DNA of 64,000 nucleotides from positions 4,526,001-4,590,000 of the forward strand of contig QEYB01001046.1 in NCBI GenBank assembly GCA_017562135.1. The letters are read 5' to 3'. The position numbers and the translations under genes were made by a program. Of this stretch, positions 24,563-37,468 are shown one piece after another. The notes under the pieces were generated by a model. It saw only the letters and a list, made by a program, of their open reading frames with translations, did not search any database and had not been told where the DNA came from. Position 1 is the stretch's first letter. Each line of letters opens with the position of its first letter. Source of the stretch: Dipylidium caninum (lineage: Eukaryota; Platyhelminthes; Cestoda; Cyclophyllidea; Dipylidiidae).

Positions 24563-25317
24563 TGCTGTGAATGTATGTATGGATACAAAGTTATCCTCAG
24601 TCCTAGATTATTTGAACGGGATTGACCTTTATCGCTGCGCTTCTAGATGTAGCTGTAGCAACGTTTACACCATGCTTATTAGTTCAAGGTTTTAGGTAAT
24701 GCTTTTACTTTACATGCTGGTTTTAGGAACCTTATATTAGAAATGCTTACCCAATTTGCAACCTAAGATCTGTCATTTGGAGGACCAGATTGGGCTCCTG
24801 CCTTCATGAGTCCGATTCGTTATGTTGCTTTTACTGCGAAAGTAATTTCATAGTTGCGATTTGGTTATATTATGTTTGGAACTATAACAGGAATTGCCTT
24901 TCCTGTCAGCAGCTGACTCGAAATGACACCCCTCTCCAAATAGCTCCGGTTTTATTTGCCAACTTCCCAGCTTTTCCTGGATGACAAAAACCTTTACCCA
25001 CATTTTAAATACTGGTATTTTGCATTCAGAATTATTTCTTTATAAATTCAAGCAACTATAGTTCTATATGTCCTTCGAGTAACTGCACCGAATGTCTATG
25101 GGAATATGTTTTTCCCGCTTGTGGGCCCGAATTTTTTATAATTATCAAGCCAGTTCATAGAAATGACGTTGCTGTTACCTTGATAAGAATATGAAGTGAA
25201 GGAGACGTGTCGAGGTGGTCAGTAAACTGCTCTCTTGCGTCGGACCACCGGTACTGAGTGTGGTTACAGACTCGGACTCGGAATATGGACTCAGCACACC
25301 TCAACCCATTACCTCAG

Positions 25318-25457
25318 GCGCAGGATATCATGGAAGCGTCTCAGCGCGGTCGCTCCGGGTCTGTGAGCAGTCTGGGCTCAGGACATGTGCCGAGGCGACC
25401 GCACTTTTGAGGGAGTTCATTGGCTGCGTTTCTTCGCCCTGTGGTTGGCTGGCGCCC
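25318..25457 (+). other. Candidate N-terminal exon of the DEG/ENaC gene, with an in-frame TGA
   Basis: Bounded by an acceptor (CATTACCTCAG) and a donor (GTGAGC), 140 nt, ending in phase 2, which matches the incoming phase of the TM1 exon at 26857. In that frame it reads AQDIMEASQRGRSGSVSSLG and on to PRRPHF, then TGA at 25408-25410, then 15 more codons (GSSLAAFLRP...). The phase match and Ser/Arg-rich cytosolic-type composition favour it. The stop argues against it, unless it marks a mutation, a sequence error, or a later acceptor such as TTTTGAG ending at 25411. Confidence 0.25.
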
Positions 25458-26856
25458 GTGAGCTTACTTGTTATATTTTACCACGGCCACTCTCTACAAA
25501 CACACTTGTTTACCTCCCAGCAGAACCCGAATGCGGTGTTATATGCGGTTTGTTGAGTACGGTTGCTCTTTTCACCCCACTCTGCCTCGTATCATCTTGC
25601 CCTAATGCGCCACTTTTGCCTTATTAAACTCCCTTTTTACTGGCAAATCAAAGACCGGTGCGGTTAAGTGGATTTTCCACCACCTGAGCTCTTAAGAACC
25701 ATAATTTTCGTTGTCCATACGGTATAATTAGCGAAAATTAAAAGATGGTCTTCTCTTTTTACTTAATCTGAGGAATGTTTGAGGAAATTTTATTCCTATA
25801 AGTTAGTATGAGTTGCCTTAGGAAAAGCCTTTTCCTTCGCATAAGCAACTAGTGGGACTCGCCCGTTACCGTTGCAGGAATGTGAATGCCGGGTTCTTGA
25901 GCTTCTGAAAGATGATACGACCTCGTTCACTAGAATTAGCAACATTAGATAACGGCCAATGCAGTTTCTTTCGCCTTAAATGTTTGTTAGATTAATCGCT
26001 GGACTGCCACTTAGACAGAACAAACGGCATCCATTTGTGTACTGTTTAAATCTTCAAAGTGATTGTCTCTTAGAGTGGTTGTCTCTGCCCACATCTGTTT
26101 CTACGTCTTCGAAATCACTGAACGTTACTACCTTCTTGTATTTATCGCCTGCCCCGGAGAGGCCGGGGAAGTATTCTCCTGCCCGATCTACCACCATGCC
26201 GCTCGGTATTTTCTCCCTAGATCAACATTGAGGCGGTAGTTATTTGCTTGAACAGATCGCCTGTTTAACATTGGATTTTCGCCCCCCAACTCTGGACAAT
26301 AGGTTAATTCAAGGCATTACTTATCTTTTCCTAAGTGGTCTTATAAGACGCTGTTTAAAAGCGAAAGATTACTTCATTCACTAGTCGACCATATCGGAAA
26401 CAGAGTGGTCCACTAACGACCTCGCAGGGACTCAAAACGCACAACCTACTCGCCAATTGTCTCCATGGCTATTAACTAACCAACCCTATTCTGTACGTGG
26501 CTCAAGCACATTTGGTTTTGCCTTTTATCAGGTTGCATACCATTGATAATAGCCGGTGCCTCTTTCGGCGGTATTTCTGGGCTCAGTGGGGTCAGATTAA
26601 GGCTTCAGGGCGAGCTCGACTAAATGTGGTTGTCTCCTTCCATCCACAGCGACCTATTATGAGCTTTCTTGTTGCTAATCTTAGAGTCTTTTAATATAAA
26701 ATTTACACATATAATTTGTTTATTTTTAGTAAAACAAGTGTGGGATGGATTCGGTGCCTTATCTCCCATGTAATAAAAGAGATGCTCACTAATCGTCATA
26801 AACTTGACTAGTCGCGCTGCTATGGGCCTGTTTATTTGAGATTTCATCTCTTTCAG

Positions 26857-29800
26857 GTGTGCCTTTTTCCTGATCAGCATTGTTGTGCTCATCATTCTCC
26901 TGGGTCTCCGCTTTAAGTATTGGAGGGAGAGCAGTCAAAGCAGGGGCTCCATGTACCGTTCCCTGCTATCCTCCTCCGACCTCATTATTTCGACTTTTGA
27001 AGAAATACAGGCAGCAGATGTCCCCTTCCCATTTTTCAGCTTCTGCAATGCAAATCCATCCAGGTGAGCGTTCGCCGATTTCACCGACGCATTCTACTCC
27101 AAGTTGAGGCGTGTGTGTGGTTGTGTTGCATTCAGTCGCAAAAAAGCGCTTCCGGTTTGAATAAATTTCGTCCAAGTAAAAGGGACCATGTAAATCATCG
27201 TCACCAAATTTGGCTCACCCGCTTCAGTTCGCCTCCTAAAATAATCTGTCACGTCACGGGGGAGTTCTGAAGAGAAGATGCTCCTCAGTGGAAAGTGGCT
27301 CCTCCACTTGCAATCGACGCGTGCATGCTTCCTGAGAGGCCTTCCACTTCTCCCGAGAGCCGGTCGCCGCGCAGTCGAACTCTGGTGGAAGAGGACAACG
27401 CACCACTTCCACCGCGGCTGCCAGCCTGTTCTAGAGGCGCCTTTCATTCGTCTTCTCTGAAAATCTAGTTTTTCTAGTACCTTCTCGCCATAGAGGCCAT
27501 GGAACAAGACAATGGTCTCTTTCTGCCATTATTTTAACCTTAAGGCGATCTGCATATTGAGGGGTTTTAATTCGCTTTGCTGTTTGGCACCTCTTCCTCC
27601 TCGTCATTTTATCCCTCTGTTGAGACATAGTGGCATCCTGATGAATTCTTCACAATATGTTCAAACACTGCGCCGAGTGAGGGGAAGCATCGAGGAATTG
27701 ATGACAGAAAACTCTCTTTAGGGCGTATGTTAAGAGGTTCACTCATGCGCAATATGGTGACATCAAATGCTTCTGGGATGGCAGAAGTAGTCGTTCACTT
27801 ACTGCTATAAAATAGGCAATTTTACGTGTGTTATTAAGAACACAGAAGACGAGATTAGTCTGGGAGAAATCGCTGAAATATCGAGAGGAAGCGACGCGGC
27901 GAAGTGATCACGTTAGTTGGCTCGTACAACCAGAATTTTGAATGAATCTGAAGAACGCTGGTTTTTTTTTCCTTTTTCGATCGACAGAGGGTCAATTCTC
28001 TTTGACCTGCATGCCAAGAGCCAAAAGAGCGCCCCGTGGTACGAAAACTTCCTCGACGCGCGTTTGGGCCGTCCGCTGTCCCCCTCTGCCGACAGTAGCG
28101 TTGCGGAAGCCGTGCGGCGCTCCAACTTCCACATCCTGCTCAATCACACAGCACACGACATGAAGACTATGCTAGTGGAGTAAATCGCATCTAGTTGTGC
28201 CCTTTCTATTAGCCTTCACGCCGACGCAATACGTTGCGCTGGAGTTGGGACTCGCGGTCCCTCCGACCCACCTGCATCCAGGAATTTTTTGGCCTTAACA
28301 AAAATAGACTCCAAAGTTACCGATTTGCAAAATCAAAGACTGTAGGGCTATATTGTATTTACTTCTTGGAGAAGTGCATTAGAAAGTTAATTACTAGGCG
28401 TGGACATAAGGCTCTTTCTCCATCACCTCACTCAATGGCTCCTTCGCTATTCCCATATTTTATAGCAAATCTGCCTCCCGCAGACCATTTAAACGTTGTG
28501 TCGAGTGGTAAAGCAAGTCACACAATCTGGGCAGAATTGGCTTTCCAAGCTTTTTGAGTTTTTTTTTCGTAGTAACATGCATGACAAAGTCTTGGGGAAA
28601 ATTCACAGTGACTGAAAAGTAGCTATTCCAGTCGCGTCAACCGAACCATAAAATTATTTGAACAGACCATTGTATATTTCCGTTTCTATACGACCAAAGC
28701 AACAATGAGGGAATTCACTACATGGTCTATGGTGTACTAAACCAACATTCAAATGAATTCGTTCCTTTGGAATGACAGCCAGGGGATGTGACTCAAGTGG
28801 GCTTCTCCTCCCCCCCCCCACACTCCTCCTCCCTCCACCAGTCTTCCTCCGCATTGGTGGAGCAGTCTTGCCCAGGGCACAGAGTCCAGTTACTAGTGAC
28901 AAGAGCGGTGCGACCTACTTCAATTTCGCTCAAACCACCAACCATTCTCCCATTTGACTTGCTTGTGTCGAAGATATACGAGGGAGTAACTAACCTGAAT
29001 TGCACCAATCTAGTTTCTAAAATGAACCGAAGTACTTTCCAGTAGTTGTATTGCTTCGAAAGACTGTCCGGGGCGAAACAGACGATATATTCGCGTGAGG
29101 CAATTCACCTCACGTAAATAATTTCGCGGTGTGTTGGGCTGCAAGAGACGAGAGTCCCAGAGCGCGGCCGGATTCTCACAAACCTCACCGCGAAGATGGG
29201 CCAAGCCTCAGATTATGTGTGGCAAAAAATAAACAATGACCTCCTGCAAGACTACTGGATTGCACGAATGGTTGCGGAAATGGGGAGATCGTACGGAGGC
29301 GGTGGTATAAGGCAGTCAAATAGAATTTTTTACTCTTCCGGGGCCCTACCATTATGAATTTTATATAAGCTGAAATGTCAGTCATTTCCGGCAGCCATAA
29401 CATTGGCTGGTTGCCGCTAGTAACCGATGAAGTCGTGACAAATAGTTGCCCAACTAACTCGTGCACGTAGCCCTTTAAAGGCTTCCGGTTGTGTGCAAAG
29501 CTGCCAAAACAGTGCCCGCATTTAAATTGAATACTTCGATGTTTCTTGACACTATTTTAGATTCCATTTACTGACACTAAATTCCTAGTTTAACACCACC
29601 TTATTTTCCAAATTGTATCCTCCTTCACTGCCTCCACCACTTTCTCATGCACATCTTCTTCGTCTCTGACCGCTTTAACTCTAATGCTCTTGGAGAGTTG
29701 CCGTGTAGTGCTGATGAGTTAATTGAGTCCGCTGGAGTCATGAGGAGGAGGGCCGGCTTGTGGCGTGGCCATGCTGCCGCCGCTCCTTGCCCCGCTCTCC

Positions 29801-32800
29801 CGCCATGCGAACACCCCGTCGACGCAGGGGGGCGTCGAAGCTTTGCGCCGACCTCTCATCAGCCTAGTTGTCCCAACCCTCGGTGTGTTGTTCGTACTTA
29901 GCCCGCTCTTGTGGGGAGAGCGCATGAGAAACCAGGACGGGTTTAGGAGATGCTGGAAGGTTGTGAAAGGCCATGTCTTGCAATGCGTGTCGCATTCAAA
30001 CACGTAAGGAAAAGTGGAGGCAAATGCGATTTACCAAGTACCATTTTGTGCATGGAGTCTGGCGATGCTCTTTGTAACTGCAAACCATTTTCAGACCCGA
30101 AATGTGATGCGTTTTATGATCTTATTTTATGGTCGCAGGTGCTTTTATCGCATGAGTAGTATATTACAGGAAGGCGTTAGATAAAATCAAGCTACAGAAG
30201 CGTCTTTAGCCAAACTAGCGGAATTTCGGTCAGAATTTTAATTTACTCCAAACAGACAACTTTCAACCGCACGCGTGGCAGTGGATGCCTCTGACGTACT
30301 GTCACTACGTCGGTAAAAGGGTAAAAGGCGTTCGCCCTGGTGGGAGCGCTTTGCAAGAGTGAAATTGCAACAGTTGTTTCCTCCAACAACAACAGTCGCC
30401 CCCCTCTCTCACCCCCAACTTTCTAACCTGCAACCAGTTTAAGAGTAGATCTCAAGCCGTGAACCTTCTCCTCCTTGCGTCCCTCCGCTCTAATTGGAGA
30501 TCTTCCCCTCAGATGCCGGATATCTTCGCGTGCGTGTTCCCACGCGCAATTCGTCAAGCATGTTTTACCTTCGGGCGTGTGCTACACATTTCGAGGGGAA
30601 GTGAAGCGTAAGTCGCCCATTTTGCGATAAGAGGATTTCCCTGCCCCCTCCCGCCCTTCCCCCCCCCCCCCCCGTTGCCTTCGCCCGGCCACCATCTCCC
30701 TTCCAGCACCTAGATGCGGGCAGGCCACGCCGGCGCGTGTGATTGCGCTTTAATCAGCATTACTTAAACTTTTCCACCGCTACCTCAGACGCCGTCCAGC
30801 GAAATAACTTCACTTGCTCCGTGCACGCCTAGTATTTCCCGTCTTCATTGCCTTTCGAGTCAGAAAGTGGCTGCCTTGGTTACGACAAATTAGTCTTCTC
30901 CTCAATGCAAAGTAGATTGTTTGTTTGCCTTCGTTGAACGTCATAATTAGTAGGAGGTAATGCGTATATCGAGAATGAAGGTATGAACCGAATCTGGACG
31001 AGATGCCGCCGTCTGCAATTAGGTGAAAAACTTGCTTGTCATAGTCACCGTTGGGACTACGCTGCGAAATATTGAGAGCAGCGACTGGACAGACTTTGTG
31101 ATGATGATCATTCCCCTCGGAAACGTGCAATTAACACGGTCCCTGTACCTTATTACATGCAGCCTCGGAAACATTGCACTTGGAGCTCAACCCTGAGTCG
31201 GTGGAGTATCTCATTCCAAACAGTGGCCTTGTTGGCTTCCGCCTCCTCGTCCACGACACGCCTGAACCGCAATGGGTGCACCACCAGGCGGCTGTGTTTC
31301 TCGGAGCACAGTTCCACACTGGCCTCCGCCTCGTCGGCACTCGCAAGGTACACCACGGGTCTTGCACCATTTCCCTCGCCACCTTGACCTCGTCCGCCTC
31401 TAACGAATATAACCACAGGCGGTAGACTGCAGTATAAATGCGCCTGACTTATACTGACTCGATTCTCGAGTAATGGTAAGAGAATAACGCAACCTGGTAT
31501 CGAAGCCCTTCTCCAAACGGCTAAATTGACCTCTAAGGAAAGGTAAAAATTTGCTCTGCTCTTTCCCAAGGCAACGCTGAACCAAGTAAGGTGTGATTAC
31601 CTCAGCTTATTCGTTTTCACTCTAGTTAGGGTTAACCTCGTCTTCTCTGCCCTACCATTTGTGACTTGGGACATTTCCACCCGTTTTACTCCGGCCCACA
31701 CCGGGCGCCATGTGGGGTGGCTCGACACTGTACCCTAGTAACAACTCCAAAATCGTTGACGTGCCCTCAGACACGAGTTCGGCGTAGAAGAGTCTTGAAC
31801 TTCGACTTCTTCTCGAATGCAGCACTTCATCCAGCTGCAGCAACAACTGTATCGCCTCGTCACTCTGGAGTGGGCTTCGAGGGGGGCGCTTTTGACACCG
31901 TTCGGTTGGGAGTGCGTGTGTATGCAAGTGGGATGCCTTTCGCCGCGCTGACACTGTGCCCGAGTGCTGGCGCATAAGTACCTCCCAAACGCGTCAAGCG
32001 CCCTCCTCCACATTCGTGAGTCTGAGAGTGTTAAGGGGCCTTGCCTCCCTGCGTGGACGACTGGAACCGGTCGGCCGACAATCCTGGCACTTTCCTTTTC
32101 CCTCTAATCGCTTCGCCATGCCAAAAGTGCGACTTGTCGCTCTAACGCAATGCTTACCGCGCAAAATGTCACGTCCCCTACCTCTATTCTACCCCTACGC
32201 CCTCTACAACTTGTCCCACGCGAAAGGTGGTAACATTTGTGGTAAAAATGGTCGGAAATCGGCTAAATTGTTGACAATACGATCGAGGATCGTCGATGAG
32301 ACTTATGCTTTTTCCACTACTTTTACGTGATTTCTCGTCGATGCGATGAGAGGGTGAGGGCAGGGACACAGTTTGTCTGCAACCCGCAGATTGCCATGAA
32401 TCTCTTTCCCTCACTTTTAACTTATAGAGACTAGAGTCGTTTTAGTGCTAGTATGAACGGCTGTAAAAAAGCTACCACTTCAGACGGTCATTGCGGTTCT
32501 CAACCCATCCAAAGTGGACTGATGAGGACAAAGCTCCAGCTCCGCCTCTCCCCTAAAGGAGGGAGCCTTTCTTGATGGTGAGGAGGTGGAGCTCCCTTCT
32601 GCCGCGTCTGTGCAGACTGAACTGGTGCAAACTCGGGTCATGGCAGGTAGACAGACTACTGTTGTGGCTCCCCGCCCAGCGGCGGAGTCGTGTTGGCCGA
32701 TGCCCAACTCCCCGCCACGGTAATTCGCGCAGGCGCCCAGAGGCGCAGATTGCGTCGTCTCCTCAATCAGGGCGAGGGGTGTTTTAGACGAACGCGACGA

Positions 32801-35800
32801 CCTCGTTGATTTGTTTGCGCTTACGCTCCACGGTCTCAACTCAGTGGGCAATTCAAAGGAGACCTCCCGATTGGGCCACTGCGCCTCGTGTTTGTCGATG
32901 GCCTCTTTCGTCCCGCTGCCTTTATTCCTTGCAAACTGCATTCTGTTTTGCAAAAGGATTTGGAGAGTTCCTTGCAAACAGAAACTTATGGAAGTGGCGG
33001 ACAGTTACTGTTAATTTATACACTACAAAGTACGACTGCCCCTATTAGGAGCAGCAGAAATTCGTATACTATACTTCTATGATTATTTGAGGCTTTTAGG
33101 CTATATAAGGGGCCCACGCAAGTGGTCCCGGCGCTTTTTTACGCTGGCACACCTCGAGGCGTGTAGTTGACAGCCGCACTCATGCGCTTGTTACACTTTT
33201 CCCCATACCGAAGGTCTACGAATCCGATTGTGTGCCGCAACGAACGTGGGAGACGTGCCTGCAGAAGTGCCTCCTCTTTCGTATTCAAAAGGAATGCGGC
33301 TGCACATTCAGCGGTAAGGTGACCTCGAGTTGTGTTTTGCCCACTTCGCCCTAACAAATGCTTGATTGCACTCACCGCCCGACTCTCTGTATACCTCGTC
33401 GTAGATGGCTGGTAGGGGTGAACGGTGTAGTCGCACTGGTGGAGTCTCACTTCCTCCACTTTAAGGCTAATACTTAATGTCTGGGAAGATGACTGTAAAT
33501 TGAACCTTTCTCATTGAATTGCATTGCTTGCGCCCCAAGTCGCGTTTGACTCTTCTTCCCTGCACAACCAGTCGCCTTTTACCATTGCGTTCGCAGTAAC
33601 AAACTCCCCTTTATTTCAGCTGCTAACGGCGGATGCGACCTTAACTCGATCGCGAACTGCAGCATACAAATTGACATTCTTCAGGGTAGGTTTATTCGCG
33701 CCTAGGCCCCCTTCTCCGCAGCCTAAAAGTGTGCCATGCCTCCAAGGGATGAGGGTGCCACGCGCCCCCACTCTGAGCGATTTTGTACGCAACCACAGCC
33801 GTAGAATTAGTGAATTTCGATCTCTGTGGCAATTCAGAGTTTCCGACGTCAACCACTCCTCCCACTACGAGGAAGGTCGCCAAACCAGATACGATTTCTC
33901 CTTGTTACTCTTAACGCCACATCTCTGCCGTTAGGCGCTCGTGCCTTTCCCCTCTCCCAAAACCGCGGGACATTGTCTCCGCGTCTCCTCCTTGTTGAAC
34001 GTAGCCGACGATGTAATGAGATGCTGCTTTAGAATCAACCTCCCAATGAATAGCTTGACTAATTCGTCGACTTCTCCTACGAATGTTGGGACTCTTGGGT
34101 GGAGCATAAAGTCAGAGAAGTTTTTGTTCAAGCAGTTCTGACCACCTTCCCTCCTCCTTTCGCAGATTCCATTTCGCTCCAAACTTGCAGCTGCATTAGA
34201 CCCTGCGAGCAGGTTGCTTACACGTACGAGTCGATAACTCAGGCGTGGCAACCCTTTTTTCCTGGGTTTCGGGGATTTCGAAAGTTCCAAAACCTGCATC
34301 TTCGAGAGACGTATAACCGGTCGCACTCGGAGGAGCGGACTGCTCGCCGGCTGACTCGGCCCTGGCTGCGCCCATCTGGCCGGCACGATGGAGACTACCA
34401 GGTGTCCTTCCGGCCACATTTGTTGGGTGAAGCACTGGGCGCACACATACGTACATTATCGCGAGTTTGCATTAACTTTAGTTATCCGCCTCCATTCAAC
34501 TATGGGCATTTCTTCGCGAGGCCAATCGTAAGGTCTTTCACGAACTCATGAGTCTCGATAAAACCCTCCTCAGTCTGCACCGCATAAGCAGAGTGATGCA
34601 GCGTGTGGTGAAGATGATAGGCCAGGCGGCCAACTACTCAAGGGGCGGTGGGAGTCGCCTCATTAAGAGTTTTCTTCGTGCTGATGGAGAGTGGAGCAGC
34701 ATGTTTGACGAAAACTGCCTGGACCAGGCCGAGCACACCGGCATGTTGGCGAAAGTCAGTCAACTCAGTGATGCTTTTACAAGCAAACTGCGGGAGTCCT
34801 TCCTCTTTGACACAAATCACCATAAGGTCCAATTGAATCTGGTAGTTATCTTCCTTCAGCGTAGCTCGCTCGATTTTTCACGACTCTTGAACGATTTGCG
34901 GATAAGTGACCTCATCTCCGACGTAACGGTGCTTGACCTCCGTCGGAATGGCCAAAAATGTCTTGACACAGCCTACAATATCAATGGCCTTTTGAACAAC
35001 TTCACAATGGAGGATCTCTTTCCCCGCAACTCCTCGGTGGTCAGGGCTGGCGATGTCCCACGTGGCAACGGGAATATTATTTCGTCCTTGCAGGCGATGC
35101 TGCTTGCCACTGACTCTAACTTAAACAAACTCAGTTCTGCATTTTCACGTATATATGAGCAAAATAAAATGCTCATTCAAGAAATGAGGGCTCTGCTCTC
35201 GTATCAGTCGTCAATGGAACAGCAGCATAGGTGAGTGACAACTCTCAATTGCCGCAAAGGACCATCTCGCGTCTTGCCAAAACCCGTCCGATTTCCACTT
35301 CAGTCGTGTCGCTGTTACAGTGCACATATCTCCAAGGCAGAGCCGCTTACTTCGGTTGAAGTCGTCGAGAGTACTCTACAACAAAAACGGTGAGTGATCT
35401 ACCCTGCCGACCTGGAAGCAGATTGTGGTAAAAGTATTTTGAAACCAGTGGTAGAATATCCAGGAAAAGAGAGTGAATACTGACCCCCGAGATCTGTAGC
35501 GAGTAACACATTGAAAAAAGGCATCGACTAACACGTCCTCCCTCGATTTTCACGCCTCATCTATCCATCTTCGTATGTTTGCGCGGACCGCTGATCTGTG
35601 TCCCTATTGCCTCCACTCACTGGTGCTCTACGGAAAGTAAATTAGCGGAATTTGTGACTTACTTTATAACGTATTTTTTTCTCCTTGCTTATTTACCTCG
35701 TAGCCGAACTCCTTGATATTCTCACCTCAGCCGTGATGATTGGGTCCCTGTTGGTGCTCTTGGCCGAAGGTGTGTTCACCACAGTCTGGGAATGTCGACT

Positions 35801-36188
35801 GCGGCCCCACAGCCAAACATCGGAGGACCTCCTCAAGCACCGTCTCCCGGGTCCCGATATGGAAGACATGAACCCTCAGATAGCCCCGCCACCAGTGCCA
35901 TCACTGCTGCATCAGGAGACGCAAGCCAATGTCCCTGTCTCCGCCGTGGTGCCCCACCTATCATGTGAACTCCCGCGATATGTCTGCAGCCTCCCCCGAG
36001 ATCGAACAGGACTCCCCACTTACGCTGTCAAGTGGAACCACCTCACCCTTGCCCGACCACATAAATTCGTCGGACAACTCGTGCGTCAACAACTGCAACA
36101 ACACCCCTTTTTCTTGGACATGACTGAGTCCACTAGCGGCGTTAACACGCTCTCGAATTCCGCTCATCCGTCCTCGGATGTTGTCTAG
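26857..36188 (+). CDS. DEG/ENaC family amiloride-type sodium channel subunit
   Basis: DEG/ENaC channels are trimeric Na+ channels with two membrane helices and a Cys-rich extracellular domain. Exons: 26857-27063, 27988-28179, one or more unresolved, 31163-31347, 33214-33313, 34166-34401, 34482-35230, 35304-35389, 35704-36188 (stop TAG). From 31163 to the stop every join is in phase. The first exon holds TM1 (FFLISIVVLIILLGLRF) and the signature VPFPFFSFCNANPSR (family VPFPAVTICNLNPFR). 31163 gives VEYLIPNSGLVGFRLLVHD. 33214 gives DC..R.WETCLQKC...KECGC. 34166 gives TCSCIRPCEQVAYTYES, the family CxCxxPC..Y. The last exon gives TM2 (LLDILTSAVMIGSLLVLLAE) and a 140-residue cytosolic tail. Exon 34482-35230 inserts about 250 mostly helical residues before TM2, and the pore sequence is divergent. 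The start codon and the exon carrying the usual CY.FN motif were not found. Confidence 0.9.
30020..30138 (+). other. Cys-rich open segment, possible channel exon
   Basis: An open frame reads KCDLPSTILCMESGDALCNC followed by KPFSDPKCDAFYDL and ends at a CAG/GTGCTT donor-like site. It falls where extracellular exons of the DEG/ENaC gene are missing. The Cys pattern is not a recognised DEG/ENaC motif, and the phase does not join directly to 31163. Confidence 0.15.
30659..30673. repeat. Poly-C run of 15
   Basis: An uninterrupted run of 15 cytosines in a pyrimidine-rich stretch inside the DEG/ENaC gene. Homopolymer length may be imprecise in the assembly. Confidence 0.8.
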
Positions 36189-37468
36189 ACTTATGCGCGA
36201 AATAACTGAGTACCATGAAGGCAATTCAACATGTCTGGCATCTTCTCAATTTCTCCTAATAGACTCCGCACAAAACATCGTTAGCTACACTTAGTTCACA
36301 TACGCAGTCACATCCTAGAAGAAATGCGAAGTGTCATTAGATAAACACGCATTGGTGCTTGAACTTAATGAGCTGACAAACGTCGATGTGCTTTGCCTCC
36401 GGTTAACATCATACTAAACCCTTCAGCCATGCGTGGTAGAGAAATTCTAAGGGACCCCTCGATCCTTTGTTATGCGTGAGACCGAATATGCACATTTGCA
36501 AAAAATCCTCGCTTTTATAAGGACTTTCATAGCAAGCTCGAAGAGAGCGCACCTTCGTTTCGAAGGCATCCCTAAAACGAGAGCAGTTCAAAATGAGCAG
36601 TGTATTAAAAGCAACATTACTATAGTGACACGATAGTAATCGTTAGGCGCTCCAAATTGTCCAATAGCCAATCGAACGTTTAACCTTCATTTACACGTAC
36701 ACCATGAAACAGGGTAAGGGGGTGAAACAATGGAGGAGGACATGGATCCGATGGGAGGTGCGGGTCCGGCTCACTGAGATGGACAGGAGGCCTCTTCACT
36801 GGGCTCGGAGGGGGGAAGGGCGAGGCGGTGGAAAGGGGCAACGTAATAAGAGGTCTCATCCTCCGTGGACTAACTTATTTGCACATCAGCCTCGCAGGAA
36901 ATCAATAGTTCGCTTGCCTCCCACGGCGTCAATGAATCATATGAGAGAAGATGCATAGCATTACTAAGCGACGATGTTACACTTGATTCAGGTGGAGAAA
37001 TATAAGGCGCCATAAAGGAAATGATGTCCAGAACTGGTGAGAGGTAACTGGATACGTAAAGGTTCATGGTAATAGTCTTATAAGTGGTAAGGCTCAATTT
37101 GGGAGGTGAGTTTCGTCAACTTATATCTATTGTCGTTTTAGGTAGTGGTTATCTCTTAAGCTTACTTCATTTTTTAAGCTTTGAGGTCATTTCGGTGTGG
37201 ATATGCGACGCGCATGAGAAAGAGCAAGCACCAGAGAGACATTTTTAATATGGCCTAACAAAGGTGCTTTAAGATAGGCACCTCTTCTTAAGAAAAACAT
37301 TTACTAATTATAAATTTTGTAACCTTCAATATTTACAGTAATAAAGCTAACTCATAGGGTACATTAGCTTATCTGAGTAATCGCAGTCTACCAAACGGTT
37401 AACCTTTTTAACACTTTGTTTAATTTTTTAACACAACAGCGCAATTTCCGAGCTTGCCGTTCGCCATC
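36189..37468. other. Channel 3' UTR and SRRM2-like 5' flank
   Basis: No coding exon recognised. AATAAA at 37340-37345 could end the channel transcript. A pyrimidine-rich acceptor (TTTTTTAACACAACAG, ending at 37440) sits 28 nt before the SRRM2-like ATG, consistent with a 5' UTR intron or a trans-splice acceptor. Confidence 0.5.
37340..37345 (+). terminator. Candidate poly(A) signal of the channel gene
   Basis: AATAAA 1.15 kb after the channel stop and 124 nt before the next start codon. The assignment is positional only. Confidence 0.25.

Larger units (their letters stand above)
23935..26856. other. RNF25 3' UTR and 5' flank or first intron of the channel gene
   Basis: No complete gene recognised. 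The first part is AT-rich and probably 3' UTR. One candidate exon for the channel N-terminus lies at 25318-25457. The rest shows short open frames without motifs. Confidence 0.5.

Noticed and set aside
28772..28957. ATYFNFAQ as the DEG/ENaC GxCYxFN motif
   Set aside because: The spacing is wrong and the Cys is missing. There is no supporting splice site pair in the needed phase.
29185..29901. Open frames on both strands within the channel gene
   Set aside because: No DEG/ENaC motif or recognised domain. They most likely occur by chance in intronic sequence.
32480..32977. Minus-strand frame of 165 codons
   Set aside because: It lies inside the channel intron 31348-33213, whose flanking exons join exactly in phase. 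It has no domain and the plus strand is similarly open.
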